Assembly: GCA_050115015.1 (NCBI GenBank)
Contig: JASFRI010000161.1
Span: 1 to 9,232 of the forward strand
Direction of reading: 5' to 3'
Origin: JASFRI01 sp050115015
Lineage (GTDB): Bacteria > Acidobacteriota > Polarisedimenticolia > CBDVAL01
Length of the DNA: 9,232 nucleotides
Made by a program: the position numbers and the translations under genes. Position 1 is the stretch's first letter. Every line of letters starts with the position of its first letter. Shown in pieces: positions 1 to 6,937 of the stretch. Under the pieces are notes generated by a model. That model was not told where the DNA came from, ran no database searches, and saw only the letters and a program-made list of their open reading frames with translations.

Positions 1-1306
1 TGGCTGCGTCACTCAGCGGCTTGCGTGGTTCCTCTCGCTCCACCAGGGCCTTGATCTTCTCCTTGACCGCCAGGGACGACATGTCCGTCCCCCCGGCCGT
101 GGACAGACCGCTGTGAAAGAAGTACTTCATCTCGAAGATGCCCCGGGGGGTGTGTATGTACTTGTTGTTCACGACCCGGCTGACCGTGGACTCGTGCATC
201 CCGATGTCGTCGGCCACATCTCGGAGGATCAGCGGTCGGATGGACTGCACGCCACGGTCCAGGAACTCCCTCTGGTGCTTCACGATGCTGGTGGCGACCT
301 TGTGTATGGTCCGCTGCCGCTCCTCGACGCTCTTGATGAGCCGCATCGCGGAACGGCACTTCTCCTTGACGTAGTCCCTGGCGTCCTTGGCGTTCTCGCG
401 GTTCAGGCTCGATAGCATCCGGCGGTACGCCGGGCTGAGCCGCAGCCTGGGCATGCCGTCCTCGTTCAGCAGGATCCGGTAGTCGTCCCCGTCCTTGATC
501 ACGAAGACGTCCGGCACGACGTAACGCGACTCCCGCGGCGCGTACTTCATGCCGGGCTTGGGGTCGAGCTGCTTGAGGACCTGCACCGCGTGATGGACGT
601 CCTCCAGCGGGCAGCCGAGCAGCTTCGCGATCTCCGGATACCGCCGGCTCTGGACCAGCTCCAGGTGCCCACGGACGATCACCTCCACCAGGGGCTCCTC
701 GATATCCAGGCGCTCCAGCTGGAGGAGCAGGCACTCCGGCAGGTCCGTGGCGAACACACCCGCCGGATCGAAGCGCTGCAGTGCCTGCAGCGTGCCCTTC
801 ACCTCGGAGAGCGGCCAGTTTCCCATGGCGGCGATCTCGTCGACGGTGGCAGCGAGGTAGCCATCGTCCTCGACGTTGCCGATGATCGCCAGGGCGATGT
901 CCCGGTTCAGCCCGTTGGTGACCGACAGCTCCAGCTGCCAGTGGAGATGGTCGTAGAGGTCCTGGGTCTTCGTGAGGGTCTGCTCGAAGGAAGGGAGATC
1001 CCGGGTCTCGCTCTGTGCCCGCCCCGGCGAGTAGTCCGTGTCCAGGTAGTTCTGGAAGTAGGCGTCGAAGTCAAAGTCGTCGGCCTTGTCCGGCTCCCCG
1101 GAGGTCTCCTCGGTCTCGGCGGGAGGGTCCTCGGTGCTCCCCTCCAGGTTGCGCTCCTCCAGGGCCGGGTTCTCCTCCAGCTCGTGGTTGATCTCCGCGA
1201 CGAGGTCGAGCTTGGACATCTGCAGCAGCTTGATCGCCTGCTGCAGCGAGGGCGTCATGATGAGCTTCTGGCTCATCCGGAGCTGCAGCTTCTGCTCGAG
1301 CGCCAT
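1..1306 (-). CDS. rpoN: RNA polymerase sigma-54 factor RpoN, C-terminus cut by window edge
   Basis: Sigma-54 directs core RNA polymerase to -24/-12 promoters, which open only with an ATP-driven enhancer-binding activator. About 435 codons are visible with no interruption. Residues 1-50 are the glutamine/leucine-rich region I that contacts activators, beginning MALEQKLQLRMSQKLIMTPS. Residues 55-85 are a short acidic region II. The core-binding domain follows from about 110. The helix-turn-helix that reads the -12 element lies near 358-382 and contains MHESTVSRVVNNKYI, a family signature. The visible part ends at KPLSDAA, so the RpoN box that reads the -24 element (expected within roughly the next 45 residues) is off the window. 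The ATG follows the lptB stop by 21 nt, with only a weak ribosome site (GAGAAACGAC before the ATG), which suggests operon expression. The order lptA-lptB-rpoN is classical in Gram-negative bacteria. Identity is essentially certain. Confidence 0.98.
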   Translation of the reverse strand, partial: MALEQKLQLRMSQKLIMTPSLQQAIKLLQMSKLDLVAEINHELEENPALEERNLEGSTEDPPAETEETSGEPDKADDFDFDAYFQNYLDTDYSPGRAQSETRDLPSFEQTLTKTQDLYDHLHWQLELSVTNGLNRDIALAIIGNVEDDGYLAATVDEIAAMGNWPLSEVKGTLQALQRFDPAGVFATDLPECLLLQLERLDIEEPLVEVIVRGHLELVQSRRYPEIAKLLGCPLEDVHHAVQVLKQLDPKPGMKYAPRESRYVVPDVFVIKDGDDYRILLNEDGMPRLRLSPAYRRMLSSLNRENAKDARDYVKEKCRSAMRLIKSVEERQRTIHKVATSIVKHQREFLDRGVQSIRPLILRDVADDIGMHESTVSRVVNNKYIHTPRGIFEMKYFFHSGLSTAGGTDMSSLAVKEKIKALVEREEPRKPLSDAA

Positions 1307-1327
1307 GTCGTTTCTCGATCCCAGGGC

Positions 1328-2056
1328 CTAGTTCAGGCGGAACTCTTCACCCAGGTAGGCGTCCCGGACCCTCCGGTCCGCCGCCAGTTCCGCGGGGCTT
1401 CCGTCCTTGATGATGGCTCCATCCACTATGATGTAGGCACGGTCCGTGATCTGCAAGGTCTCGCGGACATTATGGTCCGTGATGAGCACGCCTAGCCCGC
1501 GATCCCTCAGGTCGGAGATGATCGTCTGGATGTCCTTCCGGGCCTTCGGGTCGATCCCCGCGAAGGGCTCGTCCAGGAGGATGAAGGCCGGCTCCAGGAC
1601 GAGTGCGCGGGCGATCTCCACCCGCCGCCGCTCGCCCCCGGAAAGGGTGTAGCCCCGCTCCCCGGCCAGGTGCTCCACCTGGAAGTCCTCCAGCAGCCGC
1701 CGGGCCCGGTTCTCGCGCTCCTCCCTCCGGATCCCGAGGGTCTCGAGGACCGACAGGAGGTTGTCCGCCACGGTCATGCGGCGGAAGATCGACGCCTCCT
1801 GAGGCAGGTAGCTGATGCCCTGCCTTGCCCGCAGGTACATCGGTAGGGACGTGATGTCCGCCCCGTGCAGCAGGACCCTCCCCTCGTCCGGTGTGACCAG
1901 TCCCAGGATGCAGTAGAAGGACGTCGTCTTCCCGGCGCCGTTCGGCCCGAGAAGCCCGACCACCTCCCCGGGGCGGATCCGGACGTTGATGTCCCGGACG
2001 ACGCTCCTCCCGCGATACGACTTGCTGAGGTGCTCAACGGCCAGCTGCCGGTCCAA
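1328..2056 (-). CDS. lptB: LPS export ABC transporter ATP-binding protein LptB (TTG start)
   Basis: LptB is the cytoplasmic ATPase of the LptB2FG transporter, which extracts LPS from the inner membrane and pushes it along the LptC-LptA bridge to LptD/E. From the TTG at 2056 the protein is 242 residues, matching the usual ~241. Visible motifs are Walker A GPNGAGKT (37-44), Q-loop YLPQEASIF with Q86, ABC signature LSGGERRR (138-145), Walker B ILLDEP (159-164, catalytic E163) and switch histidine H195 in ITDHNVRET. The frame stays open upstream to 2170, but that extension encodes non-LptB sequence inside lptCA. The TTG has a GGAG ribosome site 9 nt upstream (2066-2069) and gives the family N-terminus (LAVEHLSKSYRGR), so I chose it. 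The start overlaps the end of lptCA by 23 nt, suggesting translational coupling. LptF and LptG, its membrane partners, are not in this window. Confidence 0.97.
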   Translation of the reverse strand: MDRQLAVEHLSKSYRGRSVVRDINVRIRPGEVVGLLGPNGAGKTTSFYCILGLVTPDEGRVLLHGADITSLPMYLRARQGISYLPQEASIFRRMTVADNLLSVLETLGIRREERENRARRLLEDFQVEHLAGERGYTLSGGERRRVEIARALVLEPAFILLDEPFAGIDPKARKDIQTIISDLRDRGLGVLITDHNVRETLQITDRAYIIVDGAIIKDGSPAELAADRRVRDAYLGEEFRLN

Positions 2057-4052
2057 GCGATTCGGCTCCGTCTCTTTCGCTGTCCTCAGGTTCGGCCGGT
2101 GCCTCCTCCTCATCACCGAGGGTGATCCAGGTCCTGCCTCCGGGCGCCGATCGCAGCTGGATCCTACCATCCAGGAGGTCGAAAGTCAAAGAACTTCCCC
2201 TTACAACCCTTTGATTTGCAAGGTCTTGTGCCATCGCGAGGCGTTCGCTCGCCTCCAGCACCGCCGTACCCTCCTCGGGGCGGTAGTCGAGGTGGTCCCC
2301 CTCGCCCCGGTGTTCCTGGAAACGCAGCCGGACGCCGCCGTCGGCGACCACCCGGCGCACCCGGCGGCCGGCCGCCAGGGTGACCACGATCCGATCCGCC
2401 TCGACCCGGTCCGGCTCCATGTCCAGGGACGCCTCGCCGGAGTACGTCGCCACGCCCGTGGAATCGTCGTAGTCCAGTGCCTCGGACCGGCCGCTCAGCA
2501 TCTGCGGGCGGCCCTCGGGTCCCGCGGCGGCGCGGGAGCGGGAGAGCACCCGTCCCCGGGCCCGCAGCAGCCCGGCGTCGGGGTGGATCCGGACCTGGTC
2601 CGCCTGCAGCATGTTGTCCCCCTGCCAGAGCCGCACGGCGCCGTCGTAGACCACCTCGTCCTGCGGCCTCGAGCCTCGCAGCCGATCCGCAGCTCCGTAG
2701 ACCGGCCCCTCCCCCGCGTCGAAGATCCCCGATGGATCACGGAGGGACGTCGTGCGCACGTCCCCCTCCGCGAGGAACAGGCCCGCGGTCTGCTCCACCA
2801 CGAGGGTTCGCGCCGCCACCCGGCGTTCCGGCGAGATGAGCCAGGGCGGGCGGGCGGACGATCCGGTGAGCCGGAGGCGCTCCCCCTCGAGCACGGCTCG
2901 CTCTCCCGTGGCCCGGCCCTCGGCACCGCGGTAGCGCACGTTCCCGGCGGCGGTGCCCCCGGCGACCCGGCCGTCCGGGGCCAGCCGGGCCTGCAGGCGG
3001 TCCGACAGCAACAGCCCCTCCTCCGCGGCGGGATTCTCCCGGCTCGCGAGGCGCACCTGAACGGCTCCCGCCGCGTCGAGATCCCGGAGGGCTTCGGGGG
3101 TCCCGTCGCGGCGCCGGACGTCGATCCGCTGGGCGCGGATCTCCCGGACGCGCGTCTCCCCCGTCGCGCCCGGCTGGAGCGCGGCCTCACCGCTGGCCAC
3201 GACCCGGGCCGCGGTGGTGGCGCCGGTCGGGCCCGGGTCGAACCGGATGCGGACCCCCTCCATGCGTCCCCCCCCCGTCCGCTCCACCAGGGAGGCGTTC
3301 CCGACGGCCGTCCCCGTGCGCACGCGGCCGCCCTCCGGGTCCATCTCCAGCTCCAGCCGGTCGCCGCGCAGATGCCCGTGGGCGCCATCCAGGACGAAGG
3401 CACCGGTCTCCACCGTTCCCGTCGACGTGTGGTAGAGGGCACGATCCGAGCGGAGGGTCCAGGCCGGGGCACCGTCCTCCGGTTCGCCGTTCACCTGCAC
3501 CGCCCCCAGGAGGCGAAGCACGTGGGAGCCCGGGTCGAGCTCGAGCCGGTCCGCCCGCCCGTGCACCCGTTCCTTCCGGAACCGGGCCTCCCCCTCGCTG
3601 ACCAGGCTGGCGCCCTCACCGTCATAGACCAGGGCCGCGGCCTGCACCTCGATCCCCGACGGCGTGCGGGCCCGTGCCTCCCCGGTGATCCGTCCGGAGT
3701 CGGTCTCCGTGTCGAGGAGTCCCTCCTTCCCCTGGACCCGGGTCACCCCGTCATCGTCGTCGTGGGCCTCGATCCGCGGCCGGTCCAGCTCGTACACGGT
3801 GCCACGGCGGCCCAGGACCCGGTCCGCCTCGACCCGGTAGCGGACGGCGCCGGCGAGGGTGCGGGTGAAGTCGAAGCGGATGGACACCTGGGAGGCGTCC
3901 TCCTCCTCGACCGCGTGTACCTGGTCCTTGACGGGGGCCGGCGGCGCCACGGGCCGGGGCCGCAGCAGCAGGAGGAGCAGGGCGCCGAGGACGGCCAGGA
4001 CCAGGAGGCCGAGGATGGCGCGCAGCCGGCGGAGCCGCGGCGAGTGGGTCAA
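2034..4052 (-). CDS. LptC-LptA (OstA) fusion, membrane-anchored periplasmic LPS transport bridge
   Basis: This 672-residue protein combines what are normally two separate genes (LptC and LptA, each roughly 190 aa). Residues 1-8 are basic and 10-30 form one very hydrophobic segment, an LptC-like inner-membrane anchor, followed by a Pro-rich stretch (31-41). Residues ~45-190 read like the LptC periplasmic domain (RYRVEADRV, then repeated short beta-strand motifs ending LRLLGAVQVNG). Several OstA/LptA-like beta repeats follow at about 225-300, 345-435 and 450-505. The clearest LptA-like domain is at 515-640, with SGRSEALDYDDSTGVATYSG and RVVRGSSLTFDLLDG. An acidic tail occupies 647-663. The start is TTG, 19 nt after the enoyl-CoA hydratase stop, with only a weak GCGAG upstream; no better in-frame start was found. 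The position just before lptB supports the role. The domain split is my reading of the sequence; beta-jellyroll count needs structure prediction. A G9 run on the coding strand lies inside the gene. Confidence 0.88.
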   Translation of the reverse strand: MTHSPRLRRLRAILGLLVLAVLGALLLLLLRPRPVAPPAPVKDQVHAVEEEDASQVSIRFDFTRTLAGAVRYRVEADRVLGRRGTVYELDRPRIEAHDDDDGVTRVQGKEGLLDTETDSGRITGEARARTPSGIEVQAAALVYDGEGASLVSEGEARFRKERVHGRADRLELDPGSHVLRLLGAVQVNGEPEDGAPAWTLRSDRALYHTSTGTVETGAFVLDGAHGHLRGDRLELEMDPEGGRVRTGTAVGNASLVERTGGGRMEGVRIRFDPGPTGATTAARVVASGEAALQPGATGETRVREIRAQRIDVRRRDGTPEALRDLDAAGAVQVRLASRENPAAEEGLLLSDRLQARLAPDGRVAGGTAAGNVRYRGAEGRATGERAVLEGERLRLTGSSARPPWLISPERRVAARTLVVEQTAGLFLAEGDVRTTSLRDPSGIFDAGEGPVYGAADRLRGSRPQDEVVYDGAVRLWQGDNMLQADQVRIHPDAGLLRARGRVLSRSRAAAGPEGRPQMLSGRSEALDYDDSTGVATYSGEASLDMEPDRVEADRIVVTLAAGRRVRRVVADGGVRLRFQEHRGEGDHLDYRPEEGTAVLEASERLAMAQDLANQRVVRGSSLTFDLLDGRIQLRSAPGGRTWITLGDEEEAPAEPEDSERDGAESLGPAAGR

Positions 4053-4071
4053 CCGACGCGCTCGCCCGGGC

Positions 4072-4851
4072 TCAGCGCCCCCGGAACCGGGGCGGCCGCT
4101 TCTCCAGGAAGGCCGACGTCCCCTCCTTCATGTCCTCGGTCCCGAAGGTCACGCCGAACAGGTTCGCCTCGAGGAACAGCGCGTCCTCCAGCGGCATCTC
4201 CATGCCGTGGTGCACCGCCTCGATGGCATAGCGCACCGCCAGGGGTCCCTGGGCGAGGATCCCCTCCAGCATCGTCCGGGACTCCGCCAGGACGCGGTCC
4301 GGGGCCACCACGCGATTCACCAGCCCGATCCGGTGGGCCTCGGCGGCGTCGATCATCTCGCCGGTGAGGATGAGCTCCAGCGCCCGTCCGCGGCCCACGA
4401 GCCTCCCGAGGCGCTGCGTCCCTCCGAACCCCGGGATCACTCCCAGCTTGACCTCCGGCTGTCCGAACCGGGCGCGCTCCGAGGCGACCCGCAGGGTGCA
4501 CGCCATCGCCACCTCGCAGCCGCCGCCGAGGGCGAAGCCGTTGACCGCCGCCACCACCGGCTTGCCCAGCTCCTCGATGGCCGCACAGACGGCCTGGCCC
4601 GTCAGGGCGTGCTCTCGGGCGGCGACGGGGTCCAGGCCCGAGAGCTCCGCGATGTCCGCGCCGGCGATGAAGGCCTTCTCCCCGGCGCCGGTGAGGATCG
4701 CCCCCCCGACCTCCTCATCCGCCGCGAGGCGGGCGAACGCCTGTTGTAGCTCGCCCAGGGTCTCGGCGTTCAGCGCGTTCAACTTGTCGGGACGGTTGAT
4801 CGTGACCACGACGATCCTCCCGTCCTGCTCCGTCTGGATCTGCTTGAACAT
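4072..4851 (-). CDS. Enoyl-CoA hydratase/crotonase family protein
   Basis: The product adds water across trans-2-enoyl-CoA (or the reverse) in fatty-acid beta-oxidation or the crotonyl-CoA/3-hydroxybutyryl-CoA segment of butyrate and PHB metabolism. It acts in the cytoplasm, usually as a hexamer. The length, 259 residues, is normal for a single-domain crotonase. Visible features are the FIAGADI substrate loop (61-67), the oxyanion-hole/catalytic segment NGFALGGGCE with E113, and FGQPEVKLGVIPGFGGTQRL (129-148) carrying the second glutamate, E133. Both catalytic glutamates of true hydratases are present, arguing against an isomerase-only or hydrolase member. The ATG at 4851 has a good GAGG ribosome site and lies 24 nt after the thiolase stop, so the two are almost certainly cotranscribed. 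No 3-hydroxyacyl-CoA dehydrogenase, which would join the two steps, is in the window. Substrate chain length cannot be read from sequence; short-chain is likely from resemblance to Crt-type enzymes. Confidence 0.95.
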   Translation of the reverse strand: MFKQIQTEQDGRIVVVTINRPDKLNALNAETLGELQQAFARLAADEEVGGAILTGAGEKAFIAGADIAELSGLDPVAAREHALTGQAVCAAIEELGKPVVAAVNGFALGGGCEVAMACTLRVASERARFGQPEVKLGVIPGFGGTQRLGRLVGRGRALELILTGEMIDAAEAHRIGLVNRVVAPDRVLAESRTMLEGILAQGPLAVRYAIEAVHHGMEMPLEDALFLEANLFGVTFGTEDMKEGTSAFLEKRPPRFRGR

Positions 4852-4875
4852 CGAACACCTCGCTCTCTCGCCCTG

Positions 4876-6057
4876 TCACAGCGATTCGACGATGATCGCG
4901 ATCCCCTGCCCGCCGCCGATGCAGGCGGACGCAAGGCCGAACTTGCCGCCGCGGCGCTTGAGCTCCAGGAGCAGCGTCAGCACGAGGCGGGTCCCCGTGG
5001 CCCCCAGCGGGTGGCCGACGGCGATCGAGCCGCCGTTCACGTTCGTCTTATCCCGGTCGAGTTCCAGCTCCTTCTCGACGGCGAGATACTGACCCGCGAA
5101 GGCCTCGTTGATCTCGACCAGGTCGATCTCGCCGAGGGACAGCCCCGCCTTCTTCATCGCGCCGCGGCACGAGGGCACGGGTCCGATCCCCATCTCCGCG
5201 GGCTCGACGCCGGCGTAGTCCCAGGCGATGATCCGCCCCAGGGGCCTCCGTCCGGACTTGCGAGCGTGGTCGGCGTCCATGACCACCACCGCCGCGGCCC
5301 CGTCCACGATGCCGCTGGCGTTGCCCGCGGTGACCATCCCGTCCTTGCCAAAGGCGGTGGGCAGCTTCGCCAGGCCGTCCAGGGTCGTGTCGGGACGCCG
5401 GTGATCGTCCGCCGCGAACGTCTCGTCGCCCTTGCGGGACTTGAGCGTGATGGGCGCGATCTCCTCGGCGAACTTCCCCGCACGGTCCGCGCGCTCCGCG
5501 GCCTGCTGGCTGCGCAGGGCGTAGGCGTCCATCTGCTCGCGGCCGATCCCCGCCTTGCGGGCCACGTTGTCCGAGGTCTGCGCCATGTAGAAGCCGCAGA
5601 ACTCGTCCATCAGCGCCACCATGAGGGAGTCCTCGAGCTTCCCCTGTCCCAGGCGGAAGCCGGTGCGAGCGCCCCGGATGACGTGGGGTGCCTGGCTCAT
5701 GCTCTCCATGCCGCCGGCGAGTACGGTGGGGGCTTCCTCGAGCTCCACCAGCTGGGCCGCGGTCACGATGGACTGGATCCCGGAGCCGCAGATGCGGTTG
5801 ACCGTCAGGGCAGGAACGTCAACCGGGACTCCGGCCTTGAGCGCGACGTGGCGGGCGCCGTAGATGGCGTTTCCGCTGGTCTGCAGGGCGTTGCCCATCA
5901 CCACGTGCCGGATCTCGGTGGGCTCCACCTCCGAGCGCTCCAGGGCGGCCCGGGCCGCGTGGGCTCCGAGCTCGATCTCGGTGAACCCCCGGAGCTTCCC
6001 GTTATACTCCCCGAAGGGGGTTCGTGCTCCCCCCAGGATCCAGATCTCTTTTTTCAT
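4876..6057 (-). CDS. Thiolase (acetyl-CoA acetyltransferase type)
   Basis: The enzyme condenses two acetyl-CoA into acetoacetyl-CoA or cleaves 3-ketoacyl-CoA. From the ATG at 6057 it is 393 residues, the standard thiolase length. The nucleophilic cysteine is C90 in NRICGSG, NEAFAGQ lies at 317-323, the catalytic histidine is H349 in GGSIAVGHPLGATG, and the acid/base cysteine is C379 in ASACIGGGQG; spacing matches biosynthetic-type thiolases almost residue for residue. The frame is open back to 6123, but the extra residues are not thiolase-like and MKKEIWILGGARTPFG is the family N-terminus. A GGGGG ribosome site sits 6-10 nt upstream of the chosen ATG. It starts after a 109 bp gap, so it is the likely first gene of the unit that runs on through enoyl-CoA hydratase, lptCA, lptB and rpoN. 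Degradative versus biosynthetic direction is not decided by the sequence. Confidence 0.96.
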   Translation of the reverse strand: MKKEIWILGGARTPFGEYNGKLRGFTEIELGAHAARAALERSEVEPTEIRHVVMGNALQTSGNAIYGARHVALKAGVPVDVPALTVNRICGSGIQSIVTAAQLVELEEAPTVLAGGMESMSQAPHVIRGARTGFRLGQGKLEDSLMVALMDEFCGFYMAQTSDNVARKAGIGREQMDAYALRSQQAAERADRAGKFAEEIAPITLKSRKGDETFAADDHRRPDTTLDGLAKLPTAFGKDGMVTAGNASGIVDGAAAVVVMDADHARKSGRRPLGRIIAWDYAGVEPAEMGIGPVPSCRGAMKKAGLSLGEIDLVEINEAFAGQYLAVEKELELDRDKTNVNGGSIAVGHPLGATGTRLVLTLLLELKRRGGKFGLASACIGGGQGIAIIVESL

Positions 6058-6088
6058 TTGTACCCCCGGATTTCGGGATTCCCTTCCC

Positions 6089-6110
6089 GTTGTGGCGGCG
6101 GAAACACAAC
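6089..6110. repeat. Inverted repeat in thiolase leader, possible operator
   Basis: On the minus strand GTTGTG and CACAAC form a perfect 6 bp inverted repeat separated by 10 nt. It lies 32 bases upstream of the thiolase start and just downstream of the candidate -10 element, a position where a repressor would block transcription. A TetR-type regulator of acyl-CoA genes is one possibility, but a 6 bp repeat can arise by chance and no regulator gene is in the window. Confidence 0.3.
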
Positions 6111-6121
6111 ACTCCCGGGGC

Positions 6122-6130
6122 ATTCTAGCA
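6122..6130 (-). promoter_or_regulatory. Possible extended -10 promoter for thiolase operon
   Basis: The minus strand reads TGCTAGAAT, that is an extended -10 TGn followed by TAGAAT, one mismatch from TATAAT. There is no convincing -35 hexamer 17 nt upstream. Transcription would begin near 6115, giving a leader of roughly 58 nt that contains the inverted repeat at 6089-6110. It is the only -10-like site I see in the 109 bp gap between the DnaC-like gene and thiolase. Confidence 0.4.
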
Positions 6131-6166
6131 GAACCGTCCGCGCCGGGGCCGTGGGGACGCCGTGGT

Positions 6167-6937
6167 TCAGAGGCCCGCGGGGCCCTTCATGCGCGACCGC
6201 AGACCCGGGTGCTTGAAGCGCTTCCGGTAGTCCTCCCCCTGGAAGCGGACCACGTGGCACATCTCGTAGATGCGGGAGTGGAGCCGGGCTCCGATCTGAT
6301 CGAGGAGGGTCGCCTCCGTCCCGGGCCGCCCGCCCCGCTCCTCCTGCGGCCCGTCGTGGCGGTTCGTGGTGAACAGGGTCGTCCGACGATCGTTGTAGCG
6401 GTTGTTGACGATGTGCCCCACCGTGTCCCGGACCCAGGCCGTCGGCTTCTGGGCGCCGAGATCGTCGAGGACCAGCACCTCCGCGGTGAACACCGGCATC
6501 AGGATGCTCATCTCCGAGGTCCGGTTCACCGGGCTGTAGGAGGACTGGATCTCCTTGAGGAGGTCCTGGAAGTCGTAGAACATGCAGCGAATGCCGCGCT
6601 CGTGGACGAGGGCCTTGAGGATCGAGACCGCGAGATGGGTCTTCCCGGTGCCGCAGGGCCCCACGAACAGCAGTCCCCCCTCCCCCGCGGGATGGTCCTT
6701 CACGAAGCGCCGGGCGATCTGCCCGGCGACGCCCTGGCTCGGGTCGTGCACCTCGAAGTTGTCGAAGGAGCAGTGCTCGTAGCGCCTGGGGATGCGCGCA
6801 GCGGTCAGCAGCCTTCCCTCCCGTTCCTGGTCGCGGCAGCCGCAGGGCCGGGCCCGCTGGATGCCGTCCTCGCCCTCCCGGACCTCGAAGCCGGTTCCCA
6901 GACAGCGGGGGCAGGCCTCCGAGGCTGCGGGGGTCAA
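6167..6937 (-). CDS. DnaC/IstB-type AAA+ ATPase, helicase-loader-like (TTG start)
   Basis: The family comprises ATPases that load the replicative helicase (DnaC/DnaI) or assist IS21 transposition (IstB). From the TTG at 6937 the protein has 256 residues. A cysteine cluster C9-x2-C12 and C32-x-C34 is a probable zinc site seen in the cellular loader-like members. Walker A is GPCGTGKT (93-100), Walker B VLVLDD (154-159), sensor I TTN (190-192), and an arginine-rich segment IGARLHSRIYEMC (215-227) matches the family C-terminus. The TTG overlaps the sigma-factor stop (TTGA), with GGGG 9 nt upstream; the alternative ATG at 6964 has no ribosome site and adds nine residues. The frame is open further, to 7585, but that stretch is a shadow of the sigma gene. 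No transposase or terminal repeats are nearby, so a chromosomal loader-like role is favoured over an IS21 helper. Exact function is unproven. Confidence 0.87.
   Translation of the reverse strand: MTPAASEACPRCLGTGFEVREGEDGIQRARPCGCRDQEREGRLLTAARIPRRYEHCSFDNFEVHDPSQGVAGQIARRFVKDHPAGEGGLLFVGPCGTGKTHLAVSILKALVHERGIRCMFYDFQDLLKEIQSSYSPVNRTSEMSILMPVFTAEVLVLDDLGAQKPTAWVRDTVGHIVNNRYNDRRTTLFTTNRHDGPQEERGGRPGTEATLLDQIGARLHSRIYEMCHVVRFQGEDYRKRFKHPGLRSRMKGPAGL

Noticed and set aside
2057..2170. A 38-residue N-terminal extension of LptB
   Set aside because: LptB proteins begin near the LAVEHLSKSY segment; the extension overlaps lptCA coding sequence and has no similarity to the family.
1986..4367. A 793-codon open frame on the plus strand opposite lptCA and lptB
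   Set aside because: It is antisense to well-recognised genes, its translation is low-complexity (Arg/Pro/Gly/His) with no family motif, and long antisense frames are expected when third codon positions are nearly all G/C.
6058..6123. A 22-residue N-terminal extension of thiolase
   Set aside because: It would start inside the -10-like element and adds residues before a canonical thiolase N-terminus that has its own ribosome site.
6130..6166. Intrinsic terminator after the DnaC-like gene
   Set aside because: Only short GC-rich stems without a T-run are found; read-through into the thiolase unit cannot be excluded.
6167..6937. IS21-type IstB helper, that is part of a mobile element
   Set aside because: No IstA transposase, terminal inverted repeats or target duplication is visible, base composition matches the neighbours, and the gene is coupled to a sigma factor.
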